A DNA stretch of 64,000 bases. Origin: Salvelinus alpinus (Eukaryota; Chordata; Actinopteri; Salmoniformes; Salmonidae). Where the stretch lies: contig NC_092096.1 in the NCBI RefSeq assembly GCF_045679555.1, positions 24,741,817 through 24,805,816 of the forward strand. The letters run 5' to 3'. Below the pieces are notes generated by a model. The model searched no databases. It was given only the letters and a program-made list of their open reading frames with translations, and was not told the DNA's origin. Position 1 is the first letter of the stretch. Each line of letters begins with the position of its first letter. The translations under genes were made by a program, and so were the position numbers. Of the stretch, positions 27,481 to 42,200 are shown in pieces.

Positions 27481-28331
27481 ATTGCAGATACAGTCGAGAG
27501 GTGGGCCCTCAAACCTCTACAAGACGGATAGATGGCTGAATAAAGGGAGGGAATGGAAGGATGGAGGGATGAATACAGGTAGTGAGGGAGGGAGAGACTA
27601 CAGTTAGTCAGAGGCAGTTGAATGCACACTGAGTGATTCACAGCTTTGTTAATCATACCAACAACTAAATTATGCAAGGGAAAAAAAATATTCTGAAAAT
27701 AGTTCCCATTATGCATGCTTGTGCCTTCTCCATGAAACAAAGGCATGCAGATCAAGGGTGTTTCACAGTGTGTTTGAAAGCATGTGAGTCGTCTACGCTA
27801 CGCAGAGACATGGAAATAGACAAAACCTCGCCACAGGTTCTGCCTTGCCACTCAATAAGGAATATATTTTTAGCATAAAATGTATCCATAAATAAAAAGC
27901 TCAACAAATTCCTCTGGGAGCTGACACTGTTGTAAATAGATGACTGTGGAACTATGAATACATTATAGTGACTAACAAAAGGTAGCAGCTTATTGAGTGC
28001 TGTTTGATGCTAATGAAAATAATATGAAAGGCTAGTCGTCAACTTTTTGTCCCATTTTTATCCTACTTTTATCCAAATTCAGAAATTGATTCACATATTC
28101 AGACGAAAGAGGCCATACAAACATGTATAAACTAACAAAAACAGTCACCAGTGAAAATATGCTCCAAAAGACAGTCCTTTAAAACAAAATCCTTTATTAC
28201 CAACATTAACTTTTTTAAATAACTATGGGCATATACTAACAGAAAAGCTAGCAAAAACCTACAGTTAGCCTAATTCCCTATTAGCTAGAATGCTAACATA
28301 TTAAGGTGTTGGCTGTGAATACGTGGAGCAC
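27481..28331. other. A/T-rich unique stretch
   Basis: GGGAGGGA patches persist to about 27595, then unique sequence with no gene recognised. 28080-28320 leads directly into the 51-bp array. Confidence 0.5.
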
Positions 28332-31300
28332 ACCCCCCACCACAGACAGAGTAGAGGAGACCAGAGGGGCTAACATAGACTCACTCCCCACCACAGACAG
28401 AGTAGAGGCGACCAGAGGGGCTAACATAGACTCACTCCCCACCACAGACAGAGTAGAGGAGACCAGAGGGGCTAACATAGACTCACCCCCCACCACAGAC
28501 AGAGTAGAGGAGACCAGAGGGGCTAACATAGACTCACTCCCCACCACAGACAGGGTAGAGGAGACCAGAGGGGCTAACATAGACTCACCCCCCACCACAG
28601 ACAGAGTAGAGGAGACCAGAGGGGCTAACATAGACTCACTCCCCACCACAGACAGAGTAGAGGAGACCAGAGGGGCTAACATAGACTCATCCCCCACCAC
28701 AGACAGGGTAGAGGAGACCAGAGGGGCTAACATAGACTCACCCCCACCACAGACAGAGTAGAGGAGACCAGAGGGGCTAACATAGACTCACCCCCACCAC
28801 AGACAGAGTAGAGGAGACCAGAGGGGCTAACATAGACTCACTCCCCACCACAGACAGAGTAGAGGAGACCAGAGGGGCTAACATAGACTCACTCCCCACC
28901 ACAGACAGGGTAGAGGAGACCAGAGGGGCTAACATAGACTCACCCCCCACCACAGACAGAGTAGAGGAGACCAGAGGGGCTAACATAGACTCACTCCCCA
29001 CCACAGACAGAGTAGAGGAGACCAGAGGGGCTAACATAGACTCACCCCCCACCACAGACAGAGTAGAGGAGACCAGAGGGGCTAACATAGACTCACTCCC
29101 CACCACAGACAGAGTAGAGGAGACCAGAGGGGCTAACATAGACTCACCCCCCACCACAGACAGGGTAGAGGAGACCAGAGGGGCTAACATAGACTCACCC
29201 CCACCACAGACAGAGTAGAGGAGACCAGAGGGGCTAACATAGACTCACCCCCACCACAGACAGAGTAGAGGAGACCAGAGGGGCTAACATAGACTCACAC
29301 CCCACCACAGACAGGGTAGAGGAGACCAGAGGGGCTAACATAGACTCACTCCCCACCACAGACAGAGTAGAGGAGACCAGAGGGGCTAACATAGACTCAC
29401 TCCCCACCACAGACAGAGTAGAGGAGACCAGAGGGGCTAACATAGACTCACTCCCCACCACAGACAGGGTAGAGGAGACCAGAGGGGCTAACATAGACTC
29501 ACACCCCCCCACCACAGACAGGGTAGAGGAGACCAGAGGGGCTAACATAGACTCACTCCCCACCACAGACAGAGTAGAGGAGACCAGAGGGGCTAACATA
29601 GACTCACCCCCCACCACAGACAGAGTAGAGGAGACCAGAGGGGCTAACATAGACTCTCCCCCCACCACAGACAGAGTAGAGGAGACCAGAGGGGCTAACA
29701 TAGACTCACACCCCACCACAGACAGGGTAGAGGAGACCAGAGGGGCTAACATAGACTCACTCCCCACCACAGACAGGGTAGAGGAGACCAGAGGGGCTAA
29801 CATAGACTCACCCTCAACCAAAGACAGAGTAGAAGAGACCAGAGGGGCTAACATAGACTCACTCCCCACCACAGACAGGGTAGAGGAGACCAGAGGGGCT
29901 AACATAGACTCACTCCCCACCACAGACAGGGTAGAGGAGACCAGAGGGGCGAACATAGACTCACTCCCCACCACAGACAGGGTAGAGGAGACCAGAGGGG
30001 CTAACATAGACTCACACCCCACCACAGACAGAGTAGAGGAGACCAGAGGGGCTAACATAGACTCACACCCCACCACAGACAGGGTAGAGGAGACCAGAGG
30101 GGCTAACATAGACTCACACCCCACCACAGACAGAGTAGAGGAGACCAGAGGGGCTAACATAGACTCACCCCCACCACAGACAGGGTAGAGGAGACCAGAG
30201 GGGCTAACATAGACTCACTCCCCACCACAGACAGGGTAGAGGAGACCAGAGGGGCAAACATAGACTCACTCCCCACCACAGACAGGGTAGAGGAGACCAG
30301 AGGGGCGAACATAGACTCAACACCCACCACAGACAGGGTAGAGGAGACCAGAGGGGCTAAAATAGACTGAACATCCACCACAGACAGGGTAGAGGAGACC
30401 AGAGAGGCTAACATAGACTCACCCCCCACCACAGACAGGGTAGAGGAGACCAGAGGGGCTAACATAGACTCACTCCCCACCACAGACAGGGTAGAGGAGA
30501 CCAGAGGGGCGAACATAGACTCACTCCCCACCACAGACAGAGTAGAGGAGACCAGAGGGGCTAACATAGACTCACCCCCCACCACAGACAGTGTAGAGGA
30601 GACCAGAGGGGCTAACATAGACTCTCCCCCCACCACAGACAGAGTAGAGGAGACCAGAGGGGCTAACATAGACTCACACCCCACCACAGACAGGGTAGAG
30701 GAGACCAGAGGGGCTAACATAGACTCACACCCCACCACAGACAGGGTAGAGGAGACCAGAGGGACTAACATAGACTCACACCCCACCACAGACAGAGTAG
30801 AGGAGACCAGAGGGGCTAACATAGACTCACACCCCACCACAGACAGGGTAGAGGAAACCAGAGGGGCTAACATAGACTCACTCCCCACCACAGACAGGGT
30901 AGAGGAGACCAGAGGGGCTAACATAGACTCACCCTCCACCAAAGACAGAGTAGAGGAGACCAGAGGGGCTAACATAGACTCACTCCCCACCACAGACAGG
31001 GTAGAGGAGACCAGAGGGGCTAACATAGACTCACTCCCCACCACAGACAGGGTAGAGGAGACCAGAGGGGCGAACATAGACTCACTCCCCACCACAGACA
31101 GGGTAGAGGAGACCAGAGGGGCTAACATAGACTCACACCCCACCACAGACAGAGTAGAGGAGACCAGAGGGGCTAACATAGACTCACACCCCACCACAGA
31201 CAGGGTAGAGGAGACCAGAGGGGCTAACATAGACTCACACCCCACCACAGACAGAGTAGAGGAGACCAGAGGGGCTAACATAGACTCACCCCCACCACAG

Positions 31301-33094
31301 ACAGAGTAGAGGAGACCAGAGGGGCTAACATAGACTCACCCCCCACCAAAGACAGAGTAGAGGAGACCAGAGGGGCTAACATAGACTCACTCCCCACCAC
31401 AGACAGGGTAGAGGAGACCAGAGGGGCTAACATAGACTCACTCCCCACCACAGACAGGGTAGAGGAGACCAGAGGGGCAAACATAGACTCACTCCCCACC
31501 ACAGACAGGGTAGAGGAGACCAGAGGGGCGAACATAGACTCAACACCCACCACAGACAGGGTAGAGGAGACCAGAGGGGCTAACATAGACTGAACATCCA
31601 CCACAGACAGGGTAGAGGAGACCAGAGAGGCTAACATAGACTCACCCCCCACCACAGACAGGGTAGAGGAGACCAGAGGGGCTAACATAGACTCACTCCC
31701 CACCACAGACAGGGTAGAGGAGACCAGAGGGGCGAACATAGACTCACTCCCCACCACAGACAGAGTAGAGGAGACCAGAGGGGCTAACATAGACTCACCC
31801 CCCACCACAGACAGAGTAGAGGAGACCAGAGGGGCTAACATAGACTCACACTCCACCACAGACAGGTTAGAGGAGACCCGGGGCGCTAACATAGACTCAC
31901 CCCCCACCACAGACAGTGTAGAGGAGACCAGAGGGGCTAACATAGACTCTCCCCCCACCACAGACAGAGTAGAGGAGACCAGAGGGGCTAACATAGACTC
32001 ACACCCCACCACAGACAGGGTAGAGGAGACCAGAGGGGCTAACATAGACTCACACCCCACCACAGACAGGGTAGAGGAGACCAGAGGGGCTAACATAGAC
32101 TCACACCCCACCACAGACAGAGTAGAGGAGACCAGAGGGGCTAACATAGACTCACACCCCACCACAGACAGGGTAGAGGAGACCAGAGGGGCTAACATAG
32201 ACTCACACCCCACCACAGACAGTGTAGAGGAGACCAGAGGGGCTAACATAGACTCTCCCCCCACCACAGACAGAGTAGAGGAGACCAGAGGGGCTAACAT
32301 AGACTCACACCCCACCACAGACAGGGTAGAGGAGACCAGAGGGGCTAACATAGACTCACCCTCCACCACAGACAGGGTAGAGGAGACCAGAGGGGCTAAC
32401 ATAGACTCTCCCCCCACCACAGACAGAGTAGAGGAGACCAGAGGGGCTAACATAGACTCACTCCCCACCACAGACAGGGTAGAGGAGACCAGAGGGGCTA
32501 ACATAGACTCACACCCCACCACAGACAGGGTAGAGGAGACCAGAGGGGCTAACATAGACTCACACCCCACCACAGACAGGGTAGAGGAGACCAGAGGGGC
32601 TAACATAGACTCACACCCCACCACAGACAGGGTAGAGGAGACCAGAGGGGCTAACATAGACTCACTCCCCACCACAGACAGGGTAGAGTAGACCAGAGGG
32701 GCTAACATAGACTCACCCCCCACCAAAGACAGAGTAGAGGAGACCAGAGGGGCTAACATAGACTCACCCCCCACCACAGACAGAGTAGAGGAGACCAGAG
32801 GGGCTAACATAGACTCACTCCCCACCACAGACAGGGTAGAGGAGACCAAAGGGGCTAACATAGACTCACTCCCCACCACAGACAGGGTAGAGGAGACCAG
32901 AGGGGCTAACATAGACTCACTCCCCACCACAGACAGAGTAGAGGAGACCAGAGGGGCGAACATAGACTCACTCCCCACCACAGACAGAGTAGAGGAGACC
33001 AGAGGGGCTAACATAGACTGAACACCCACCACAGACAGGGTAGAGGAGACCAGAGGGGCTAACATAGACTCACCCCCCACCACAGACAGGGTAA
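28332..33094. repeat. 51-bp minisatellite, about 93 copies
   Basis: The unit is ACCACAGACAGAGTAGAGG then AGACCAGAGGGGCTAACATA then GACTCACTCCCC. Variation sits in GAG/GGG/GTG of the GTAG segment and in the CACTCCCC/CACCCCCC/CACACCCC junction; 50-bp units (CACCCCCACC) occur at intervals. Blocks with the rare ACTGAACATCCACC unit repeat 1,222 bp apart (30371 and 31593). The 17-codon unit lacks stops on the minus strand, so long frames broken only at 50-bp units result. I do not call these genes. Confidence 0.98.
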
Positions 33095-33128
33095 AAGGGA
33101 ACCATCACACGGAATGAGAGTCAACATA

Positions 33129-33134
33129 GCAGGA

Positions 33135-33165
<31 letters not shown>

Positions 33166-33240
33166 CTCTTTCTGTCTCCCTCTCTTTGTCTTCCTCTCTC
33201 TCTCTGTCTCTCTCTAGTCTCTGTCTCTCTCTCTCTTTCT
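33129..33240. repeat. Imperfect (TC)n array adjoining a LINE tail
   Basis: TC dinucleotides with TCTGTC and TTTC interruptions, passing straight into (AATTC)n at 33241. Confidence 0.95.
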
Positions 33241-34112
33241 CAATTCAATTCAATTCAATTCAAGGGGCTTTATTGGCATGGGAAACATGTGTTAACATTG
33301 CCAAAGCAAGTGAGGTAGATATTATACAAAAGTGAAATAAACAATACAAATTAACAGTAAACATTACACATACAGAAGTTTCAAAACAATAAAGACATTA
33401 CAAATGTTATATTATATATATACAGTGTTGTAACACTGTACAAATGGTTAAAGCACACAAGTAAAAATAAATAAGCATAAATATGGGTTGTATTTACAAT
33501 GGTGTTTGTTCTTCACTGGTTGCCCTTTTCTTGTGGCAACAGGTCACAAATCTTGCTGCTGTGATGGCACACTGTGGAATTTCTCCCAGTAGATATGGGA
33601 GTTTATCAAAATTGGATTTGTTTTCAAATTCTTTGTGGATCTGTGTAATCTGAGGGAAATATGTCTCTCTAATATGGTCATACATTGGGCAGGAGGTTAG
33701 GAAGTGCAGCTCAGTTTCCACCTCATTTTGTGGGCAGTGTGCACATAGCCTGTCTTCTCTTGAGAGCCATGTCTGCCTACGGCGGCCTTTCTCAATAGCA
33801 AGGCTATGCTCACTGAGTCTGTACATAGTCAAAGCTTTCCTTAAGTTTGGGTCAGTCACAGTGGTCAGGTATTCTGCCACTGTGTACTCTCTGTTTAGGG
33901 CCAAATAGCATTCTAGTTTGCTCTGTTTTTTTGTTAATTCTTTCCAATGTGTCAAGTAATTATCTTTTTGTTTTCTCATGATTTGGTTGGGTCTAATTGT
34001 GCTGTTGTCCTGGGGCTCTGTGGGGTGTGTTTGTGTTTGTGAACAGAGCCCTAGGACCAGCTTGCTTAGGGGACTCTTCTCCAGGTTCATCTCTCTGTAG
34101 GTGATGGCTTTG
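33241..34112 (-). mobile_element. 5'-truncated LINE with (TTGAA)n 3' tail
   Basis: On the minus strand the element ends in a 3' UTR (33241-33493) that reads toward CCCATGCCAATAAAGCC and finishes in four TTGAA/GAATT repeats. The coding part lies at 33494-34111, and the 5' break is at a (GTTT)n run near 34112. Recall places it in a common salmonid non-LTR family (Rex/L2-like). Only the last part of ORF2 remains. Confidence 0.8.
33494..34111 (-). pseudogene. LINE ORF2 C-terminal fragment
   Basis: Open for 198 codons from an internal Met at 34090, and open a few codons further upstream (AITYRE) to the truncation point near 34111, so the Met is not a true start. The peptide has a basic, Gln/Lys-rich first half (about residues 35-60) and then a Cys/His cluster of the form C-x2-C-x9-H-x4-C (CAHC ... 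HFLTSC, about residues 117-135), typical of the zinc-binding tail of LINE reverse transcriptases. No reverse transcriptase or endonuclease motif is left, so it cannot support retrotransposition. The frame is intact to its stop, which suggests a fairly recent insertion. Functional expression is unlikely. Which LINE clade it belongs to is uncertain. Confidence 0.8.
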
Positions 34113-34305
34113 TTTTGTTTGTTTGTTTGTTATTTGTTATGTTTGTTATTATTTGTTCTTTCTCTCTCTCTCGCTATTCTCTATTCTCTCTGTCGCTCTC
34201 CCTCTTTCTTCTCTCTTTCTCTCTACTCTCTTCTGTCTCTCTTTTTCTTCTCATTCTCTCTCTCTACTTTTTCTTCCTCTTCTCTTTCTTTCTATTTCTC
34301 TAGTG
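34113..34305. repeat. (GTTT)n and polypyrimidine low complexity
   Basis: GTTTGTTTGTTTGTTATTTG then CTCTCT/TTTCTTC-rich sequence. Open frames encode only Ser/Leu/Phe-rich strings. Confidence 0.85.
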
Positions 34306-34670
34306 TGATTCTGTGGATTTACTAGGAACAAAGGACAGAGCATAGTTGCACAAATGTGACAGAAGTCTTGCAGTACATTATGCCACCCACATGCACGTAC
34401 ACACACACACACTCATCATTGCTCCCGCTGACCTTAAATTGATTAAATCATTTGATGCTCTATGGCGTGTAAACTCAAATATGCCCCATGCTGTAAGTAA
34501 AACTGACACACACACACACAGACGCACGCACACACTTAACTGAGTATAAATTAAATCTCTCAGACTTTTCAAATGGTACCCTTAGCCTATGGTCAAAGTG
34601 GCCCTGTCAGTAAACAAACCATCGTCAAGAGAGACCCAGTAGGTTTGCCTGAAGGAACTAGCCTAGCATA

Positions 34671-34883
34671 CACTCTTAGAAAAAAGAGTGATATCTAGAA
34701 CCTAAAAGGGTTCTTCGGCTGTTCCCATAGGAGAACCCTTTGAAGAACCCTTTTTGGTTCCAGATAGAACCCTTTTGGGATTCAATGTAGAACCCTTTCC
34801 ACAGACGGTTCTTCCTGGACCCAAAAGGGTTCTCTTATGTGGACCGATGAATAACCCTTTTGGAACCCTTTTTTTTAAGAGTG
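34671..34883. mobile_element. MITE with TA target duplication
   Basis: The terminal inverted repeats are CACTCTTAGAAAAAA and (reverse complement) CACTCTTAAAAAAAA, flanked by TA at 34669-34670 and 34884-34885. Internally, AACCCTTTTGG and its complement alternate, giving a fold-back structure (AGAACCC ... GGGTTCT). It is 213 bp and non-coding. TA flanks suggest Tc1/mariner-type mobilisation, but that is inference. Confidence 0.8.
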
Positions 34884-34948
34884 TACAGATGTCACACACC
34901 CCCACACCCACACCCACACCCCCCCACCCCCACCTTTTAATCTCCTGA

Positions 34949-35247
34949 TGTCACGCCCTGACCTGTGTGACTAGGGTGGGCAATCTATGTTGTATTTCTA
35001 TGTTGGCCTGGTATGGTTCCCAATCAGAGGCAGCTGTCTATCGTTGTCTCTGATTGGGGATCATACTTAGGCAGCCTTTTTTCCACCTTAGTGTGTGGGA
35101 TCTTGATTTTGTATAGTTGCTGTGTAGCCTGCAGAACTTTACGTTTGTTTTGTATTTTGTTGTTTTTCGGTGTTCCTTTTAATAAAAGTAAGATGTTAGC
35201 CTACCACGCTGCACCTTGGTCCGATCCTTCCATTAACAAGCGTAACA
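34949..35247 (+). mobile_element. Solo LTR, 299 bp, with 5-bp target duplication
   Basis: It starts TGTCACGCCCTGACC and ends CGTAACA, so it has TG...CA termini. CCTGA is present immediately before (34944-34948) and after (35248-35252), a perfect 5-bp duplication as made by retroviral-type integrases. AATAAAAG at 35181 is a plausible polyadenylation signal. It shares AATCAGAGGCAGCTGTC and ATCGTTGTCTCTGATTG with the LTR at 51492. It is probably Ty3/gypsy-like. The internal region was lost by LTR-LTR recombination. Confidence 0.9.
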
Positions 35248-35252
35248 CCTGA

Positions 35253-35619
35253 TCTATGTGTGAATGCACAGATGGAAGAGAGGAACAGACTAGAGAAAAA
35301 AGAGAGGATGACCATGCAGATGAAATGCTAAATCCCTAACAACAAAGGCAGCTGCTGCACTACACTGGGCGGGACAGATAGGCAGAACGGTGAAAAAGAG
35401 GATGGGGGAGTGTGTAAGGGTGTGTGCCCTTGCCTTGCATGTGTGTGATTTTGCCTGATCTGATTTAAACTGAAAGCCGCGTTAGTTACAACTCGCCTGC
35501 AACTTCTGCAGAATTAGATTATCGTCACGAGGAGAGTGCTACTGACAAAACCACTGAGACTTCTTTTCACCGTTGATGAAAGCAAGTCAATGTTTTTGCT
35601 TATAGTCACAACACCCTCT
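35253..35619. other. Unique stretch
   Basis: No gene or repeat recognised. Confidence 0.5.
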
Positions 35620-35807
35620 CTCATTTTCTTTCTTTCTCTCTGTCTGTCTGTCTCTTTATCTCTCTCTCTCTCTCTTTATCTCTCTCTCTCTCTCTCTCTC
35701 TTTATCTCTCTCTCTCTCTCTTTATCTCTCTCTCTCTCTCTTGTCTTATATCTCTACCTGTCTTCTCTCACTTCCTCTCTACATGTCTTCTCTATCTTCC
35801 TTCTTCT

Positions 35808-35843
<36 letters not shown>

Positions 35844-35935
35844 CTTATATCTCTACCTGTCTTCTCTCACTTCCTCTCTACATGTCTTCTCTATCTTCCT
35901 TCTTCTCCCCTCTCTCTCTCTATCGTTCCTTCCTG
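35620..35935. repeat. (TC)n-rich DNA with a 99-bp tandem duplication
   Basis: TTGTCTTATATCTCTACCTG occurs at 35741 and 35840, each followed by CTACATGTCTTCTCTATC. The surroundings are CTCTTTATC-interrupted TC repeats. Confidence 0.93.
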
Positions 35936-36435
35936 TGTGAAGGTGTGTCAGTACCCAGAGAACTCAGACCAATAGAAAACAACACCCATGAGCATTGACT
36001 TTAACCAACACAGTGTATTGTTTGCTCGCAGAGCTGCAAGTACAGATATTACATGATTGTCTAGAGTGTTCATATTGTTATTCTGCCATTTACCCCGCCA
36101 ACGAGGCATATTCAATTATTTATTCTGACACAGACGCTATCAAAGAGAGTGCAAATTGAGACAAGAGTAGCTGTGGAAGAAGCTATGGAAGCTATTCCCA
36201 CATAGAACCGTGAGCTAACAAACTGAAACAACATCAGTGTTAACATTGTCCAACCTCTAAGGTGTTACAGTACCAGTCACCTTGCTTTACAAGAAAGATA
36301 TCAGCTCATTTCTTTCCATATTTCCCTTGAGTGAGAGAAGTTGTGTTTGCAAAAATGGCTCGGTCAAACACATGCTGGTTCATTTAATAGAAAAATGTAC
36401 CAAGAGTAAAGCGGAGCTTGTTGAAGACAAGCCCT
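35936..36435. other. Unique stretch
   Basis: No gene recognised; leads into the 28-bp array. Confidence 0.5.
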
Positions 36436-36874
36436 GAGATCTGTTGCTGGCTGTAGGAAGGATCAGATCTGTTGCTGGCTGTAGGAAGGATCAGATCTGT
36501 TGCTGGCTGTAGGAAGGATCAGATCTGTTGGAACTGTAGGAAGGATCAGATTTGTTGCTGGCTGTAGTAAAGATCCGATCTGTTGGAACTGTAGGAAGGA
36601 TCAGATTTGTTGCTGGCTGTAGTAAAGATCAGATCTGTTGCTGGCTGTAGGAAGGATCAGATCTGTTGCTGGCTGTAGGAAGGATCAGATTTGTTGCTGG
36701 CTGTAGGAAGGATCAGATCTGTTGCTGGCTGTAGGAAGGATCAGATCTGTTGCTGGCTGTAGGAAGGATCAGATCTGTTGCTGGCTGTAGGAAGGATCAG
36801 ATCTGTTGCTGGCTGTAGGATGGATCTGATCTGTTGCTGGGTGTAGGAAGGATCAGATCTGTTGCTGGCTGTCT
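36436..36874. repeat. 28-bp minisatellite, about 16 copies
   Basis: The unit is GATCTGTTGCTGGCTGTAGG plus AAGGATCA. Shorter units have GTTGGAACTGTAGG. Most units carry AGATCT. Single-base variants are TAAAGATC and GGATCTGATC. Confidence 0.96.
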
Positions 36875-36899
36875 GTCTGTCGGGGAGTTTGTGTGGAGA

Positions 36900-37125
36900 C
36901 AGTAGCCTCCCTGTCTCTCTCTGTTCTCTCTCTTTCCTCCTTCCTGACCCTCCCCCTCCCCCATCTCCTCTTCCCTCCCCCCTCTCTCCTCCCCCCTCCC
37001 CCCTCTCCCTCTTCCCCCTCCCTCCCTCCCTCCCTCCCTCCCTCCCTCTCTCCTCCCCCCCCTCTCTCCCCCCTCCCTCCCTCTCTACTCCCCCCTCTCC
37101 TCCCCCTTCCCCCCTATTTCCTTGC
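36900..37125. repeat. C/T homopyrimidine stretch
   Basis: About 220 bp almost entirely C and T on the + strand, with CTCC/CCTC/CCCCCC runs (complement G-rich). It has triplex or G-quadruplex potential. No gene. Confidence 0.85.
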
Positions 37126-38884
<1,759 letters not shown>

Positions 38885-38971
38885 GGGGCGGCAGGTAGCC
38901 TAGTGGTTAGAGCGTTCTGCCCCTGACTGTTCCTAGGCCGCCATTGCCTAGTTAAATAAAGGTTCAATAAA
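38885..38971 (+). mobile_element. Internally deleted tRNA-derived SINE (HpaI-like)
   Basis: The 5' end GGGGCGGCAGGTAGCC TAGTGGTTAGAG is the tRNA-like A-box region. It jumps at AGCGTT directly to CTGCCCCTGA, then TTCCTAGGCCGCCATT and the tail TGCCTAGTTAAATAAAGGTT plus an A-run. About half of the usual body, including the B box, is missing, so it could not be transcribed by Pol III from its own promoter. Confidence 0.8.
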
Positions 38972-39215
38972 AAAGTAAAAGATGTCTTTTTGGGGGGGGG
39001 GGGGGTTTACGAGGGATTAAACTAGCCAAAAGAAACAACTTGGGTAAATACAACAATGATAAATTCATTGATTTATATGGGTGTTTCCCCAAGTGAAGGG
39101 GCTCATTAAAGATGGGTACTTATAACCCCTAAAACACATTCATAACCATTCATACATAATGCATTTATATGCAGAAAATGAACATTACCTTAAGGGGATA
39201 CACCTGTTACCTTGT
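38972..39215. other. Unique spacer with a 14-base G-run
   Basis: G-run at about 38992-39005; otherwise A/T-rich DNA leading into the 40-bp array. Confidence 0.6.
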
Positions 39216-42200
39216 ATCACTACTTATGAACGTGTTGTGTATGAGTTCAGAATGTGACACTACTTATGAACGTGTTGTGTATGAGTTCAGAATGTGACAC
39301 TACTTATGAACATGTTGTGTATGAGTTCAGAATGTGGCACTACTTATGAACGTGTTGTGTATGAGTTCAGAATGTGACACTACTTATGAACATGTTGTGT
39401 ATGAGTTCAGAATGTGACACTACTTATGAACGTGTTGTGTATGAGTTCAGAATGTGACACTACTTATGAACATGTTGTGTATGAGTTCAGAATGTGGCAC
39501 TACTTATGAACATGTTGTGTATGAGTTCAGAATGTGACACTACTTATGAACGTGTTGTGTATGAGTTCAGAATGTGACACTACTTATGAACGTGTTGTGT
39601 ATGAGTTCAGAATGTGACACTACTTATGAACGTGTTGTGTATGAGTTCAGAATGTGGCACTACTTATGAATGTGTTGTGTATGAGTTCAGAATGTGACAC
39701 TACTTATGAACGTGTTGTGTATGAGTTCAGAATGTGACACTACTTATGAACGTGTTGTGTATGAGTTCAGAATGTGACACTACTTATGAACATGTTGTGT
39801 ATGAGTTCAGAATGTGACACTACTTATGAACGTGTTGTGTATGAGTTCAGAATGTGACACTACTTATGAACATGTTGTGTATGAGTTCAGAATGTGACAC
39901 TACTTATGAACGTGTTGTGTATGAGTTCAGAATGTGACACTACTTATGAACGTGTTGTGTATGAGTTCAGAATGTGACACTACTTATGAACGTGTTGTGT
40001 ATGAGTTCAGAATGTGACACTACTTATGAACGTGTTGTGTATGAGTTCAGAATGTATCACTACTTATGAACGTGTTGTGTATGAGTTCAGAATGTGACAC
40101 TACTTATGAACGTGTTGTGTATGAGTTCAGAATGTGACACTACTTATGAACGTGTTGTGTATGAGTTCAGAATGTATCACTACTTATGAACGTGTTGTGT
40201 ATGAGTTCAGAATGTGACACTACTTATGAACATGTTGTGTATGAGTTCAGAATGTGGCACTACTTATGAACGTGTTGTGTATGAGTTCAGAATGTGACAC
40301 TACTTATGAACATGTTGTGTATGAGTTCAGAATGTGGCACTACTTATGAACGTGTTGTGTATGAGTTCAGAATGTGGCACTACTTATGAACGTGTTGTGT
40401 ATGAGTTCAGAATGTGACACTACTTATGAACATGTTGTGTATGAGTTCAGAATGTGACACTACTTATGAACGTGTTGTGTATGAGTTCAGAATGTGGCAC
40501 TACTTATGAACGTGTTGTGTATGAGTTCAGAATGTGGCACTACTTATGAACGTGTTGTGTATGAGTTCAGAATGTGACACTACTTATGAACATGTTGTGT
40601 ATGAGTTCAGAATGTGACACTACTTATGAACGTGTTGTGTATGAGTTCAGAATGTGACACTACTTATGAACATGTTGTGTATGAGTTCAGAATGTGACAC
40701 TACTTATGAACGTGTTGTGTATGAGTTCAGAATGTGACACTACTTATGAACGTGTTGTGTATGAGTTCAGAATGTGACACTACTTATGAACGTGTTGTGT
40801 ATGAGTTCAGAATGTGACACTACTTATGAACGTGTTGTGTATGAGTTCAGAATGTGACACTACTTATGAACGTGTTGTGTATGAGTTCAGAATGTGACAC
40901 TACTTATGAACATGTTGTGTATGAGTTCAGAATGTGACACTACTTATGAACGTGTTGTGTATGAGTTCAGAATGTATCACTACTTATGAACGTGTTGTGT
41001 ATGAGTTCAGAATGTGACACTACTTATGAACGTGTTGTGTATGAGTTCAGAATGTGACACTACTTATGAACGTGTTGTGTATGAGTTCAGAATGTGACAC
41101 TACTTATGAACGTGTTGTGTATGAGTTCAGAATGTGACACTACTTATGAACATGTTGTGTATGAGTTCAGAATGTGACACTACTTATGAACATGTTGTGT
41201 ATGAGTTCAGAATGTGACACTACTTATGAACATGTTGTGTATGAGTTCAGAATGTGGCACTACTTATGAACGTGTTGTGTATGAGTTCAGAATGTGACAC
41301 TACTTATGAACGTGTTGTGTATGAGTTCAGAATGTGACACTACTTATGAACGTGTTGTGTATGAGTTCAGAATGTATCACTACTTATGAACGTGTTGTGT
41401 ATGAGTTCAGAATGTGGCACTACTTATGAACGTGTTGTGTATGAGTTCAGAATGTGACACTACTTATGAACGTGTTGTGTATGAGTTCAGAATGTGACAC
41501 TACTTATGAACGTGTTGTGTATGAGTTCAGAATGTGACACTACTTATGAACGTGTTGTGTATGAGTTCAGAATGTAGCACTACTTATGAACATGTTGTGT
41601 ATGAGTTCAGAATGTGACACTACTTATGAACGTGTTGTGTATGAGTTCAGAATGTGACACTACTTATGAACATGTTGTGTATGAGTTCAGAATGTGACAC
41701 TACTTATGAACGTGTTGTGTATGAGTTCAGAATGTGACACTACTTATGAACATGTTGTGTATGAGTTCAGAATGTGGCACTACTTATGAACGTGTTGTGT
41801 ATGAGTTCAGAATGTGGCACTACTTATGAACGTGTTGTGTATGAGTTCAGAATGTGACACTACTTATGAACGTGTTGTGTATGAGTTCAGAATGTGACAC
41901 TACTTATGAACGTGTTGTGTATGAGTTCAGAATGTGACACTACTTATGAACATGTTGTGTATGAGTTCAGAATGTGGCACTACTTATGAACGTGTTGTGT
42001 ATGAGTTCAGAATGTGGCACTACTTATGAACGTGTTGTGTATGAGTTCAGAATGTGACACTACTTATGAACGTGTTGTGTATGAGTTCAGAATGTGACAC
42101 TACTTATGAACGTGTTGTGTATGAGTTCAGAATGTGACACTACTTATGAACGTGTTGTGTATGAGTTCAGAATGTGACACTACTTATGAACGTGTTGTGT

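Noticed and set aside
28293..33083. A series of minus-strand frames of up to 602 codons with a 17-residue period
   Set aside because: They come from the 51-bp satellite and break wherever a 50-bp unit occurs.
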